A stretch of 20,072 bases of DNA, from assembly GCA_023392995.1 (NCBI GenBank), contig JAEWMZ010000062.1, positions 1 to 20,072 on the forward strand, written 5' to 3'. The number at the start of each line of letters is the position of its first letter. Positions within the stretch are counted from its first letter, which is position 1. Source of the stretch: Bacillota bacterium. Its GTDB lineage: Bacteria > Bacillota > Clostridia > Lachnospirales > Lachnospiraceae. Below are positions 8,528 through 16,225 of this stretch, one piece after another. The notes below the pieces were generated by a model that had not been told where the DNA came from, did not search any database, and saw only the letters and a program-made list of their open reading frames with translations. The translations under genes and the position numbers were made by a program.

Positions 8528-10792
8528 GTGAGAAACGTTATTAAATGGAATGAAAATTGGGAGTTCCTGAAAGGCGAACAGCAACAGGAGGCAGTATGGG
8601 AGGTGGTAACACTACCCCATACCTGGAATGCACTGGACGGACAGGATGGTGGAAATGATTATTATCAGGGGATTGCCTGGTATAAAAAGACTCTATCCAT
8701 GAAGAAAGATTGGAAGGAAGTTTACATTCGCTTTGGTGCAGTCAACAAAAAGGCTGAGATTTGGTGTAATGGACAAGCAGCAGGGCAGCATGAGGGAGGA
8801 TTTTCAGCTTTCACTATTGATTTAACACCTTATCTACAGGAGGGTGAAAATGAGATTCTTGTAAAAGCAGATAATAGCAATTCGCTGCCTATTTATCCAA
8901 GACAGGCTGATTTTACCTTCTTTGGAGGAATCTATCGGGAAGTAGAATTGATTTGCTTTGACACAGAGGTACACTTTGATGTTATGACCTTTGGAACGGA
9001 TGCTATATTTATAACACCTGGGATGGATGGAACCGTTGTTGTAGATACCTATGGAAAGGCAGGCAGTAATATCTATGCAGAGGTTTATGACCAAACGGGT
9101 AAACAGGTTGCGAAATCTGAAGTAATGGAGATCGGAGCGAGCCACAGGCCAGAGGATAAAGTGCGGCTTACTATAGAGGTACCAGAGGTTCAGCGCTGGG
9201 ATGGAACAAAGAACGCCTATCTATATCAATTGAAGGTTTTTCTGTCAGATCAAGATGTTCGTGATATAGTTGCCGCGGACTTTGGTTTTCGTGAGTATAC
9301 GGTCAGTCCCTCGGAAGGATTTTTCTTAAATGGTGTGAGCTATCCATTGCAGGGCGTTTGCCGCCATCAGGACAGAGAAAACCTGGGTTGGGCAATTACA
9401 GAGAAAGAGCATCTGGAGGATATGCTGCTGATCCGTGAAATTGGAGCAAATACAGTTCGACTGGCACATTATCAGCAAGCACCTTTCTTCTACGATTTGT
9501 GTGACCGTAACGGTATGGTGGTCTGGGCAGAGATACCGTTTATTAGTGTCTATGATAAAAGAGAAGCAGCAGATGAGAATTTAAGGGTACAGATGCGGGA
9601 ACTGGTAGTACAAAACTACAATCACCCATCCATCTGCTTCTGGGGAATTGCCAATGAAGTGGGTATTGGCGGTGAGTCGGAGCAAATGTATAGGATCCTT
9701 CGAGAGTTAAATCAATTGACCAAGGAATTAGACCCAACGAGATTGACCGTCATTGCTAATGTTGGAATGACAGGAACAGATAGTCCGCTTTTTCATATGA
9801 CAGATGTGACTGCCTATAACGAATACAAAGGCTGGTATGAAGGGACAATGGAGGAGCATGGACCTTTTTGCGATGAGAAGCATAACGAAATACCTGAGAT
9901 TCCCCTTGCAATCAGTGAATATGGAGCAGAAAGTGTTTTATCCTGGCATAATGAGAATCCAAAAGTGAAGGATTATACCGAGGAATATCAGGCACTTCTC
10001 CATGAAAAAGCAGGAAAGGCCTTTCAAGAACGACCCTATCTGTGGGCTACCTGGCTCTGGAATATGTTTGACTTTGCAGCAGATGCCAGAGATGAGGGCG
10101 GCTGCAAAGGAAGAAATAATAAGGGCTTGGTAACCTTCGACCGGAAAGTAAAAAAACAAGCATTTTATTTTTACAAAGCTTGCTGGAGCACGGAACCATT
10201 TGTCTATCTATGTGGTAAAAGGTTTACAAAGCGAGCAGAAGAGAAGATTAATATCAAAGTTTACTCCAATCAGCAGGAGCTTGATCTATGGGTGAATGGA
10301 AAGCATGTAGAGTGTCTGCATGGACGAACCATCTTCGAATTCAAAGAAGTAGTGTTATCCGAACAGTTTAATGAGATTCTGGTCCGGACACCAAATGGGC
10401 TGACAGACACCTTAATTCTTGAGAAAGTAGATGCAGTACCAGAGGAATATGTTTATACGGAAGAAAAGAATCTGTCAGAAGCAGTGACCCAGTGGTTCGC
10501 AAATTTGCAATCCCAAGAGAAGGATGGCACAGTGGTGAGAGAGATTATTATAAGAGAAGGATATTTGTCAGTGAATGACTCTATGGAAGAGATCTATCAA
10601 TATCCAGAAGGATATCAGGCTGTGCAGGAGCTGATTGCCGAGCCAATGGCTGTAGATCATCCGGAGATGGCAGGACGTATGTCCACCGGAGGAGTATTAA
10701 GATTCTCCAGTATCTGGCACCATATCAGTAAAATGCTGCCGGATGAAGCCTACTATCTGTTAAATGAACGTTTGAATAAAATTAAAAAATAA
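8528..10792 (+). CDS. GH2-family beta-glycosidase (beta-galactosidase-like)
   Basis: Hydrolyses a beta-linked sugar with retention, probably in the cytoplasm because no signal peptide is visible. Of 754 residues, about 1-150 form the sugar-binding jelly roll ('VTLPHTWNALDGQDGGNDYYQG', 'WYKKTL'), 150-255 the immunoglobulin-like domain and 260-550 the TIM barrel. The acid/base is E377 in 'ICFWGIANEVG' and the nucleophile E464 in 'AISEYGAES'. A DUF4982-like beta domain follows (about 560-640), then a tail of roughly 90 residues I cannot assign. The GTG at 8528 is the only plausible start, with GAGGTGG close before it (short spacing). Activity could be galactosidase, glucuronidase or another beta-glycosidase; the motifs alone do not settle it. 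With the esterase upstream, an acylated substrate is likely. Confidence 0.88.
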   Translation: MRNVIKWNENWEFLKGEQQQEAVWEVVTLPHTWNALDGQDGGNDYYQGIAWYKKTLSMKKDWKEVYIRFGAVNKKAEIWCNGQAAGQHEGGFSAFTIDLTPYLQEGENEILVKADNSNSLPIYPRQADFTFFGGIYREVELICFDTEVHFDVMTFGTDAIFITPGMDGTVVVDTYGKAGSNIYAEVYDQTGKQVAKSEVMEIGASHRPEDKVRLTIEVPEVQRWDGTKNAYLYQLKVFLSDQDVRDIVAADFGFREYTVSPSEGFFLNGVSYPLQGVCRHQDRENLGWAITEKEHLEDMLLIREIGANTVRLAHYQQAPFFYDLCDRNGMVVWAEIPFISVYDKREAADENLRVQMRELVVQNYNHPSICFWGIANEVGIGGESEQMYRILRELNQLTKELDPTRLTVIANVGMTGTDSPLFHMTDVTAYNEYKGWYEGTMEEHGPFCDEKHNEIPEIPLAISEYGAESVLSWHNENPKVKDYTEEYQALLHEKAGKAFQERPYLWATWLWNMFDFAADARDEGGCKGRNNKGLVTFDRKVKKQAFYFYKACWSTEPFVYLCGKRFTKRAEEKINIKVYSNQQELDLWVNGKHVECLHGRTIFEFKEVVLSEQFNEILVRTPNGLTDTLILEKVDAVPEEYVYTEEKNLSEAVTQWFANLQSQEKDGTVVREIIIREGYLSVNDSMEEIYQYPEGYQAVQELIAEPMAVDHPEMAGRMSTGGVLRFSSIWHHISKMLPDEAYYLLNERLNKIKK

Positions 10793-10875
10793 GCCACATA
10801 TGAAATTCATAATATATAAGTAGTCAAAGAATACCATAGATTAATTAGTAATTGCAAAACATAGTAATGGAAGAT

Positions 10876-10965
10876 AGTGTATACACAGCAGATACTGTTT
10901 TGAAGCGGAAGCTAAGCCCGAAGGAAGCATTGGAGCGTAGAAATCGCGTCTGCTGTGTATACGAT
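10876..10965. repeat. Palindromic element, 14-base arms and purine-rich core
   Basis: GTATACACAGCAGA (10879-10892) is perfectly inverted at 10949-10962, and the pairing extends outward imperfectly to GATA/TATC. The 56-base core (10893-10948) is GA-rich. The element fills the gap between the convergent GH2 and ABC exporter genes, where no ordinary T-tailed terminator is seen, so it could stop transcription from both sides. Its core resembles that of the element at 16226-16364. A 61-codon frame runs through it but has no ribosome-binding site and I do not call it a gene. Confidence 0.7.
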
Positions 10966-10977
10966 ATCCTGCGCTTA

Positions 10978-12672
10978 TCAGGCACTTGTTTTTTCCAGAT
11001 GGAAGAAGCGATAAAATTCAGCCTGATTCGCAATTAACTCCTCTAAGGTTCCCATCTCAACGATAAATCCATCCTCCATATAGATGATCTGGTCATACAA
11101 CTTAAGTAAATCACTGCTCAAATTATGAGTAATTGTAAGTAGCGTCAGGTCCTCTATTTTAAGGAGTCTGCTTTCAATGTCATAGGCTGTCTGCATATCT
11201 ACGGCTGAAGTCCCTTCATCTAATATAAGAATTGGTTTCTTGCGTATCAGAGCTCTAGCTACAGCCACGCGCTGACGCTGTCCACCGGAGAGATTGGCAC
11301 CATTTTCACCAACCGGATAGGATAGGCCGCCTGGTATGCGTTCCAGAAAAGAAAGAACACCGCTGACGGTCAAGGCCTCCTCCATTTCCTGACTGGAATA
11401 GGTGTCCGATAAGCTGATGTTTTGCTCTATGCTATCATCGAACATATAGATGTTTTGATGAATAATTGAAATCATCTGTTGCAATGTTGCAATATTTAAA
11501 TCACGCAGGTTATCGCCGTCATATGTAATACTTCCCTCATAGGTAGAATAATTGCCCGAGAGCAGCTTAATCAAGGTTGATTTTCCGCAGCCACTCTTCC
11601 CGATGATTGCATATTTCTTATTTTTATAGAGGGTTAAATTTGTGTTTACCAACACTGGCTGATTGTTATCATAGGAAAAGGTTAAATCCTTAGCGGTAAT
11701 ACGATCAGAGAAGGAGGGAAGGGAGGTACCGGTAAACGTAAGGTCAGTATAATCTGCCAACTCCTCAATATGCTTCATAACAGGACGGATACTTTGGATT
11801 TTTGGAATACTTTGCATGATCATCATGACTGGGTTTATGAAGGTTCCGGAGAGCTGAATGAGGGCAACCAGGGTACCTGCGGTTATTTCTCCCTTGATAA
11901 TCAGATAGGCGCCTATAAACAGTGCGGAAAACTGAGTGAAACCGGCAAGAACCCCGGAAACCCCTTCATTTAGTGCAAATAACTTATCAGCTTGATATTT
12001 GGCACCTGCGGCAGCAGCATTTTCGTTCTGGAATTCCTTTTTTATATGACCTTCCATCTGATAGGACTTAATAACCTCATAGCCTGAAAAGAAATCCTTG
12101 AGCTTTGCAGTGAACAGGGACAACTGTTTTGAGAGCAGTTCCTGCTTTTTCTGGAGCGGCACTCCCATGAGACCGGGAATCAGGAACATGATAATCACAC
12201 AGCCAAACAGGCATATTGTTATCAGTGGACTGATTGAAAATAGCATTCCAAGTGTTACGAGGAACATCACCGAATATTGCATGGTCAGTAAAGCAGGAAG
12301 GATGAAATTCTCTTCAATTAGCTTTATGTCGTTTGTAAGAGCAGAAATATAATCCGCTGTACTTACTTCGGTGAAATCTTGTACATTTCTGCGAAAGATG
12401 CCATAAAAAGCTTTTTGCCGAAGTGTTCTCGTTACATTCCGAATGAGTCTTTTGCTGCATAAGGAATAGAGACAGCTTAGAGCACCCAGTAAAAGGAGAT
12501 AGACGACAGAGATCATTAAGATCCTCTGAAAAGCAGGCATATTAAGGTTTAGTGCGGAATCGATGACCTTTTGCAGCAGCTTTGCGAAATATACGGATGC
12601 CGCAGAACTAATCATACAGAGCAATGCCGTAAGCGTTAGCAGTAACTTGTTCTTTCTGATACAATCTTTCAT
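10978..12672 (-). CDS. ABC exporter half-transporter (membrane + ATPase domains)
   Basis: A 564-residue fused transporter that would act as a homodimer, exporting a drug, lipid, peptide or similar compound. The N-terminal 310 residues carry about six membrane spans of exporter type. The ATPase has Walker A 'GKSGCGKST' (358-366), the Q-loop near 'ISIIHQNIYMF', signature 'LSGGQ' (461-465), Walker B ending in D485-E486 and switch histidine H516. The D-loop reads 'EGTSAVD' where 'EATSALD' is usual; all catalytic residues remain. No peptidase C39 domain is present. The ATG at 12670-12672 follows GGAGG by seven bases. It lies downstream of the ArsR-type regulator on the same strand but has its own promoter, so the regulator probably controls it in response to the exported compound. 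Confidence 0.92.
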   Translation of the reverse strand: MKDCIRKNKLLLTLTALLCMISSAASVYFAKLLQKVIDSALNLNMPAFQRILMISVVYLLLLGALSCLYSLCSKRLIRNVTRTLRQKAFYGIFRRNVQDFTEVSTADYISALTNDIKLIEENFILPALLTMQYSVMFLVTLGMLFSISPLITICLFGCVIIMFLIPGLMGVPLQKKQELLSKQLSLFTAKLKDFFSGYEVIKSYQMEGHIKKEFQNENAAAAGAKYQADKLFALNEGVSGVLAGFTQFSALFIGAYLIIKGEITAGTLVALIQLSGTFINPVMMIMQSIPKIQSIRPVMKHIEELADYTDLTFTGTSLPSFSDRITAKDLTFSYDNNQPVLVNTNLTLYKNKKYAIIGKSGCGKSTLIKLLSGNYSTYEGSITYDGDNLRDLNIATLQQMISIIHQNIYMFDDSIEQNISLSDTYSSQEMEEALTVSGVLSFLERIPGGLSYPVGENGANLSGGQRQRVAVARALIRKKPILILDEGTSAVDMQTAYDIESRLLKIEDLTLLTITHNLSSDLLKLYDQIIYMEDGFIVEMGTLEELIANQAEFYRFFHLEKTSA

Positions 12673-12703
12673 AACATAACCTCCGAAATATATTTTATTA
12701 TAA

Positions 12704-12768
12704 TCTAACTAATTAGAACGTAATCATATTATAAAATTAGATGGAAGTCAATACTATTTGATTAGTAT
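12704..12768 (-). promoter_or_regulatory. ABC exporter promoter with flanking palindromes
   Basis: Reading the minus strand, TTGACT (12746-12751) and TATGAT (12723-12728) are 17 bases apart, a good housekeeping promoter. An inverted repeat ATACTA-N6-TAGTAT (12751-12768) touches the upstream edge of the -35 box. A second palindrome, TCTAACTAATTAGA (12704-12717), sits where transcription should start. ATTAGA or its complement recurs four times in the region. This arrangement suits a repressor, most simply the neighbouring ArsR-type protein. Confidence 0.7.
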
Positions 12769-12781
12769 CTAATAAATTAAT

Positions 12782-12854
12782 AAAAAATATCCCGTCTTTT
12801 GGACCAATGTAATTCTTATCTAAATTACATTGGTTTTTGGACAGGATATTTTTT
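12782..12854 (-). terminator. Very long terminator hairpin after the ArsR-type gene
   Basis: AAAAAATATCC (12782-12792) pairs with GGATATTTTTT (12844-12854), and an inner perfect 11-base stem CCAATGTAATT/AATTACATTGG closes a small loop, with an imperfectly paired segment between. On the minus strand it starts at the base after the regulator's stop codon and ends in a T run. It should separate the regulator transcript from the exporter; being nearly symmetrical, it may also work from the other side. Confidence 0.85.
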
Positions 12855-13883
12855 CTACAGCAGGGTCTGCTCAAGCTCTTCGAGTAAATCTTTCATACTA
12901 TCTTTATTAAGGTGGTAATATACTTTTCCATCTCTTTTCTCAACACCAACAAAGCCGCAGTTTAATAAAACGCTCATATGGTGGGACATGGTTGCTGCGG
13001 TCAGCCCTAATTGCTGAGCAATCTCCAGATTATACTTGGGGCTTACTTTTAAAGCAGTGATAATCTCCAGTTTACTGCTATCACTTAAGGCCTTTAATTT
13101 CGGCAGCAGGGATTCCTTAGAATGGAGCTGGGTTTTCCTGCTTTTTAAGACCACATCACTCAGTAATCCATAGTAACAACTCTTATCAGACAGCATCTGC
13201 GTAACTGGAAATACCAGTGAGGGATATAAGCTTGAATCATGTGATAGCTTGTCCTTTATTTCATAAAACTTTTGATCGCTCTGGTTACTTACTGAGGTAT
13301 TATAATCCTCCAACAACTTTTTGAGCGGCTTCGCTATTTCACTTACAGCTGTTTGATAGGCGGGTAAGTTCATGTTTAAGCTACGAATGAAAGCCTCTAA
13401 ATACTTCTTCGGCTGCTGCATCATGCGCAGCAGCTTCCACTTGGAGTTTGCCTCCAATCCGATTTTCTCCAGAAAATCAATGATATCATCCAATGCTTGT
13501 ATACTTACGATTTCAGGGTATTCAAAAATAGATTTACACAAATTGATAATTTGAGTATTAATATCCTCATCAGATACAAGATCGAAAGATGAGATCCAGT
13601 TTCTGTTCTCGTTAAGTAAGGATAAAAGGATTAAAAAATAGTTCCCGTCATTTCCGCTGAAAAAAAACTCATTTTCCGAATTATCTTTTTTATTTTTTGA
13701 AAATACCTGAATATATTTATCATATACTTTGAAATTCTGGGAATAAAATCTCTCACCATCAAGCCCAAGATCGGAAAGAGATTTTATTGTTTCCTGCTTT
13801 ACCTCTTTAAAATTATAACTGACATAAAGCAAGCCTATTGTTTCAAATATGGGGTCTAATTCACAAAATATTTTATCGGCCAT
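12855..13883 (-). CDS. ArsR-type winged-helix regulator with long N-terminal region
   Basis: The last 85 or so of 342 residues form an ArsR/SmtB winged helix: 'LKALSDSSKLEIITAL', recognition region 'EIAQQLGLTAATMSHHMSVLLNCGFVGVEKRDGKVYYHLN'. The first 250 residues match no domain I recognise and may bind a ligand or mediate dimer contacts; there is no CxC metal site typical of ArsR or SmtB. The ATG at 13881-13883 was chosen because AAGGAG is six bases upstream and the promoter lies further upstream. In-frame starts up to 14003 (TTG) would fall in or before that promoter and lack ribosome-binding sites. It precedes the ABC exporter, which it probably represses, and diverges from the membrane protein gene. 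Confidence 0.85.
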   Translation of the reverse strand: MADKIFCELDPIFETIGLLYVSYNFKEVKQETIKSLSDLGLDGERFYSQNFKVYDKYIQVFSKNKKDNSENEFFFSGNDGNYFLILLSLLNENRNWISSFDLVSDEDINTQIINLCKSIFEYPEIVSIQALDDIIDFLEKIGLEANSKWKLLRMMQQPKKYLEAFIRSLNMNLPAYQTAVSEIAKPLKKLLEDYNTSVSNQSDQKFYEIKDKLSHDSSLYPSLVFPVTQMLSDKSCYYGLLSDVVLKSRKTQLHSKESLLPKLKALSDSSKLEIITALKVSPKYNLEIAQQLGLTAATMSHHMSVLLNCGFVGVEKRDGKVYYHLNKDSMKDLLEELEQTLL

Positions 13884-13929
13884 ATGCATCTCCTTAAGAA
13901 CGACATCTGATTTGATACTCATCGAATTC

Positions 13930-13958
13930 ATTATATGATGTAACGAAAGTAATAGCAA
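13930..13958 (-). promoter_or_regulatory. Promoter of the ArsR-type regulator
   Basis: On the minus strand, TTGCTA (13953-13958) is 17 bases from a perfect TATAAT (13930-13935). This places transcription start about 40 bases before the ATG at 13883 and supports that start codon over longer alternatives. Confidence 0.75.
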
Positions 13959-13991
13959 GCAGAACCATTTTATATTAGCAGGATTTGACTG

Positions 13992-14024
13992 CAAGTTTGA
14001 CAATTACTTGACAATCTGTATAAT
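13992..14024 (+). promoter_or_regulatory. Strong promoter of the membrane protein gene
   Basis: Perfect TTGACA (13997-14002) and TATAAT (14019-14024) are separated by 16 bases. TTGACAAT is repeated 11 bases later (14008-14015), inside the spacer, and CAAGT/ACTTG (13992-13996, 14006-14010) make an inverted repeat across the -35 box, a possible operator. Confidence 0.8.
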
Positions 14025-14098
14025 TTTTTGTAGAATAAGATTGTACTACTGGTATGACCAGATTACATAAGCGTATTATATTAAAGGAGGAATCATTT

Positions 14099-15085
14099 AT
14101 GTTTCGGTTTAATTATGGGGAGGGAGCAGGGGCTCTAAGCGTTTGGCTGATGTGGATTGGTGTATTTCTCATTCTGTTTTTGCTGAACGAAGTTACCCGC
14201 AGATTCAAAGTGGCTGGAATCATTGGATTTATGGTATTACCAGTTGTACTTTCGGCACTGTGGTTTACGGTATTGAAGGAAAGCACTTACACAGACTGGT
14301 TCCATTTGGCAAAGGTGTATTCGTCAACAGCAGGCTGCATTGGTTTTTGGTGTATTCGTCATGTACACGGCACCAACAAGAAGACGGGTAAGGCCTGGGC
14401 ACTGGCGGACAATAAGATAGCGCTATGCTTTCCGCCATTAATTCTTGCCATCAATATTTTAGAAGCGGTTATACGTGACTTTGAAGTAGGCAGCAAATAT
14501 GCGGTAATGGCACAGGATCTCACTGCGGATGCACCGGTTATGCTGATGGGTGGCTCCTGGAACTTTATGAATGGAATTGCAGGAATTTTAAATATTATAT
14601 TAATTACTGGCTGGCTTGGAATTAAGATCAGAAAGAAGACAAAGAGGGATGGCAGTCGTGATATGATCTGGCCGGATATGCTTTGGTTTTATATTCTGGC
14701 ATATGATTTATGGAACTTTGCTTATACATATAACTGTCTGCCTCACCATTCCTGGTATTGTGGCTTTGCGCTTTTACTGGCACCGACCTTGTGTGCCTTC
14801 ACCGTTGGAAAGGGTGCATGGCTGCAGCATCGCGCTCAGACATTGGCTCTGTGGTGTATGTTTGCCCAGACCTTCCCCTTGTTCCAGGATTTTGGAAAAT
14901 GGCGTGTAGACTCAACCTATAATCCTACCATATATTTTATCGTTAGTTTCTTATCCCTTGCAGTGAATATCGCTGTATTTGTTTATATGCTTTACAAATG
15001 GAAAAAGACAAAACGCAATCCTTACAAGGGTGAATTATATACGGATCTGAAAGAATATCAGTCAATTGCGTCACTCGCAGAATAG
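14099..15085 (+). CDS. Multi-pass membrane protein, DUF5692-like
   Basis: A 328-residue integral membrane protein of unknown function. Around eight hydrophobic spans are visible, starting with 'LSVWLMWIGVFLILFLLNEV' and ending with 'FIVSFLSLAVNIAVFVYMLYKW'. Conserved-looking polar and aromatic motifs are 'DWFHLAKVYSSTAGCIGFW', 'FPPLILAINILEAVIRDFE', 'GSWNFMNGIAGILN' and 'AYDLWNFAYTYNCLPHHSWYCG'. The overall pattern resembles proteins called DUF5692, from memory rather than a search. The ATG at 14099 was chosen over 14054 because AAAGGAGG is eight bases upstream. It has its own strong promoter and diverges from the ArsR-type gene, so shared control is possible. No transport or enzyme motif is recognised. 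Confidence 0.75.
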   Translation: MFRFNYGEGAGALSVWLMWIGVFLILFLLNEVTRRFKVAGIIGFMVLPVVLSALWFTVLKESTYTDWFHLAKVYSSTAGCIGFWCIRHVHGTNKKTGKAWALADNKIALCFPPLILAINILEAVIRDFEVGSKYAVMAQDLTADAPVMLMGGSWNFMNGIAGILNIILITGWLGIKIRKKTKRDGSRDMIWPDMLWFYILAYDLWNFAYTYNCLPHHSWYCGFALLLAPTLCAFTVGKGAWLQHRAQTLALWCMFAQTFPLFQDFGKWRVDSTYNPTIYFIVSFLSLAVNIAVFVYMLYKWKKTKRNPYKGELYTDLKEYQSIASLAE

Positions 15086-15106
15086 AAAATTGAAGGCTTT
15101 TGGCAC

Positions 15107-15133
15107 GGAGAACCTCGCCTGGCGCGGTTCTCC
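15107..15133 (+). terminator. Hairpin after the membrane protein gene
   Basis: GGAGAACC (15107-15114) pairs perfectly with GGTTCTCC (15126-15133) around an 11-base loop. The T-rich stretch after it is weak and starts several bases later, so it is a probable but imperfect intrinsic terminator. Confidence 0.6.
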
Positions 15134-15209
15134 TGGCTAAGGCCTATTGTTTTAATTAGGAAGTGTTAGAGGTATTGTTAAATTCTAATATGTCACGGTT
15201 ATTTTAACA

Positions 15210-15479
15210 AATGCGTTTTAAACTTGGTAATTAGTAAGTAATTTAAATAGGATTAGGGTGTCAAAAGGTCAAATTTTTATTTGATCCGAAAACATGCACA
15301 AAATACTACTTGAAACTTCTCGGAAGATCACTTCCTAAAGGGGAAAATAAGTTGAAAAATGCTTTTTTACTCCCTTTCAAGTAGGATGCTATGAGCCTGG
15401 ATTGTGCAAATTGACGAATGACTTTTTTTAAAAGATGCTTTTAACACCCTAATCTTAATAGGCAATTTCGAAACGCATT
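15210..15479. ncRNA. Large self-complementary intergenic element, possible RNA or MITE
   Basis: A 270-base stretch with nested inverted repeats. AATGCGTTT (15210-15218) pairs with 15471-15479; GATTAGGGTGTCAAAAG (15251-15267) pairs with 15438-15454 at 16 of 17 positions, the exception being a tolerable G-U type change. Inside, TGCACAA (15295-15301) pairs with 15402-15408 and TACTTGAAA (15307-15315) with 15375-15383. Local hairpins are TCAAAT-TTTT-ATTTGA (15269-15284) and GGAAG-ATCA-CTTCC (15322-15335). No reading frame of note lies within. It may be a structured leader or small RNA before hypB, or a transposase-less mobile element. It matches no riboswitch class I know. Confidence 0.55.
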
Positions 15480-15483
15480 AACT

Positions 15484-15500
15484 ATTATTATTATTATTAA
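15484..15500. repeat. ATT trinucleotide run before hypB
   Basis: Five ATT units, about 30 bases upstream of the hypB start, between the large structured element and the ribosome-binding site. Such runs can change length by slippage and could alter promoter or leader spacing; no effect is shown here. Confidence 0.7.
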
Positions 15501-15529
15501 CTTAAAATGTGAAAGGGAAGGGAAGCAGA

Positions 15530-16192
15530 GTGAAGGAATTTCGAGTATTGGAGATCAAGGAAAGTATATTTGAGGACAATAATAAGGATGCGCAGCGTCT
15601 TAGGGAGCAGTTAAAAACTGAGAATACGTTTTTGCTCAACCTGATGAGCTCTCCGGGAGCGGGAAAGACGACCACCCTGGTGAAGACGATTCAACAGCTG
15701 AAAGAGAAACTGAGTATTGCTGTAATGGAAGCGGATATTGATTCGGATGTGGATGCAAAGACGATTTCCGATACGGGAGTTAAGGTGATTCAGTTACATA
15801 CAGGGGGAATGTGCCATTTGGATGCAGATATGACCAGACAGGGACTGAGTGCACTGGATGCACAGGGAACCGAGCTGGTGATTCTAGAAAATGTGGGGAA
15901 TCTGGTATGTCCAGCTGAATTTGATACAGGCTCTACGAAGAATGCAATGATTCTAAGTGTACCCGAGGGAGATGATAAGCCTCTGAAATATCCTTTAATG
16001 TTCCAGATATCAGATGCGCTGATCATCAATAAGATTGACACACTGGAAGTATTTGATTTTGATCTGGAGCTTTGTGTGGAACGGGTAAAAAAACTGAATC
16101 CAAATATCGCTATCTTCCCCATCTCCGCAAAAACAGGAGAGGGTATGGAAGCGTGGACCCAGTGGCTGTACCAGGAGGTAAAAGGAGAATAA
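15530..16192 (+). CDS. hypB: Hydrogenase nickel-insertion GTPase HypB
   Basis: HypB is a GTP-hydrolysing metallochaperone that works with HypA to load nickel into [NiFe] hydrogenase or another nickel enzyme. The 220 residues include the P-loop 'SSPGAGKTTT' (40-49), the Asp-rich switch 'DIDSDVDA' (69-76), the G-domain metal ligands C95-H96 in 'GGMCHLDAD' and C127 in 'NLVCPAEFD', and the base-specificity motif 'NKID' (167-170). The N-terminal CxxCGC nickel site of E. coli HypB and any His-rich stretch are absent, so only the G-domain site remains. The GTG at 15530 was chosen over a GTG at 15509 because GGGAAGGGAAG lies between them at correct spacing. The gene opens the cluster with the flavoprotein and hypA. 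Confidence 0.93.
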   Translation: MKEFRVLEIKESIFEDNNKDAQRLREQLKTENTFLLNLMSSPGAGKTTTLVKTIQQLKEKLSIAVMEADIDSDVDAKTISDTGVKVIQLHTGGMCHLDADMTRQGLSALDAQGTELVILENVGNLVCPAEFDTGSTKNAMILSVPEGDDKPLKYPLMFQISDALIINKIDTLEVFDFDLELCVERVKKLNPNIAIFPISAKTGEGMEAWTQWLYQEVKGE

Positions 16193-16217
16193 AAAGAGAA
16201 TAAAAAGAGAATAAAAA
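16185..16217. repeat. Three 11-base tandem repeats over the hypB stop codon
   Basis: GAGAATAAAAA occurs three times in a row, followed by a partial GAGAG. The first copy contains the hypB stop codon TAA. Copy-number change would not alter the protein, as the stop is in the first unit. Confidence 0.9.
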
Positions 16218-16225
16218 GAGAGGGA

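Noticed and set aside
10852..11037. A 61-codon plus-strand frame, with a 62-codon frame opposite it
   Set aside because: Both run through the palindromic element and into the exporter's 3' end; they are explained by the inverted repeat and have no start signals.
13884..14003. Longer N-terminus for the ArsR-type regulator from a TTG at 14003
   Set aside because: The best promoter for the gene lies inside this stretch and the downstream ATG has the correct ribosome-binding site.
15210..15479. Classical insertion with target-site duplication
   Set aside because: Flanks share only AAC, too short to call a duplication, and no transposase is present.
15210..15500. Known riboswitch classes before hypB
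   Set aside because: I could not match the conserved cores of the cobalamin, THF, molybdenum-cofactor or cyclic-di-GMP classes; only the pairing pattern is supported.
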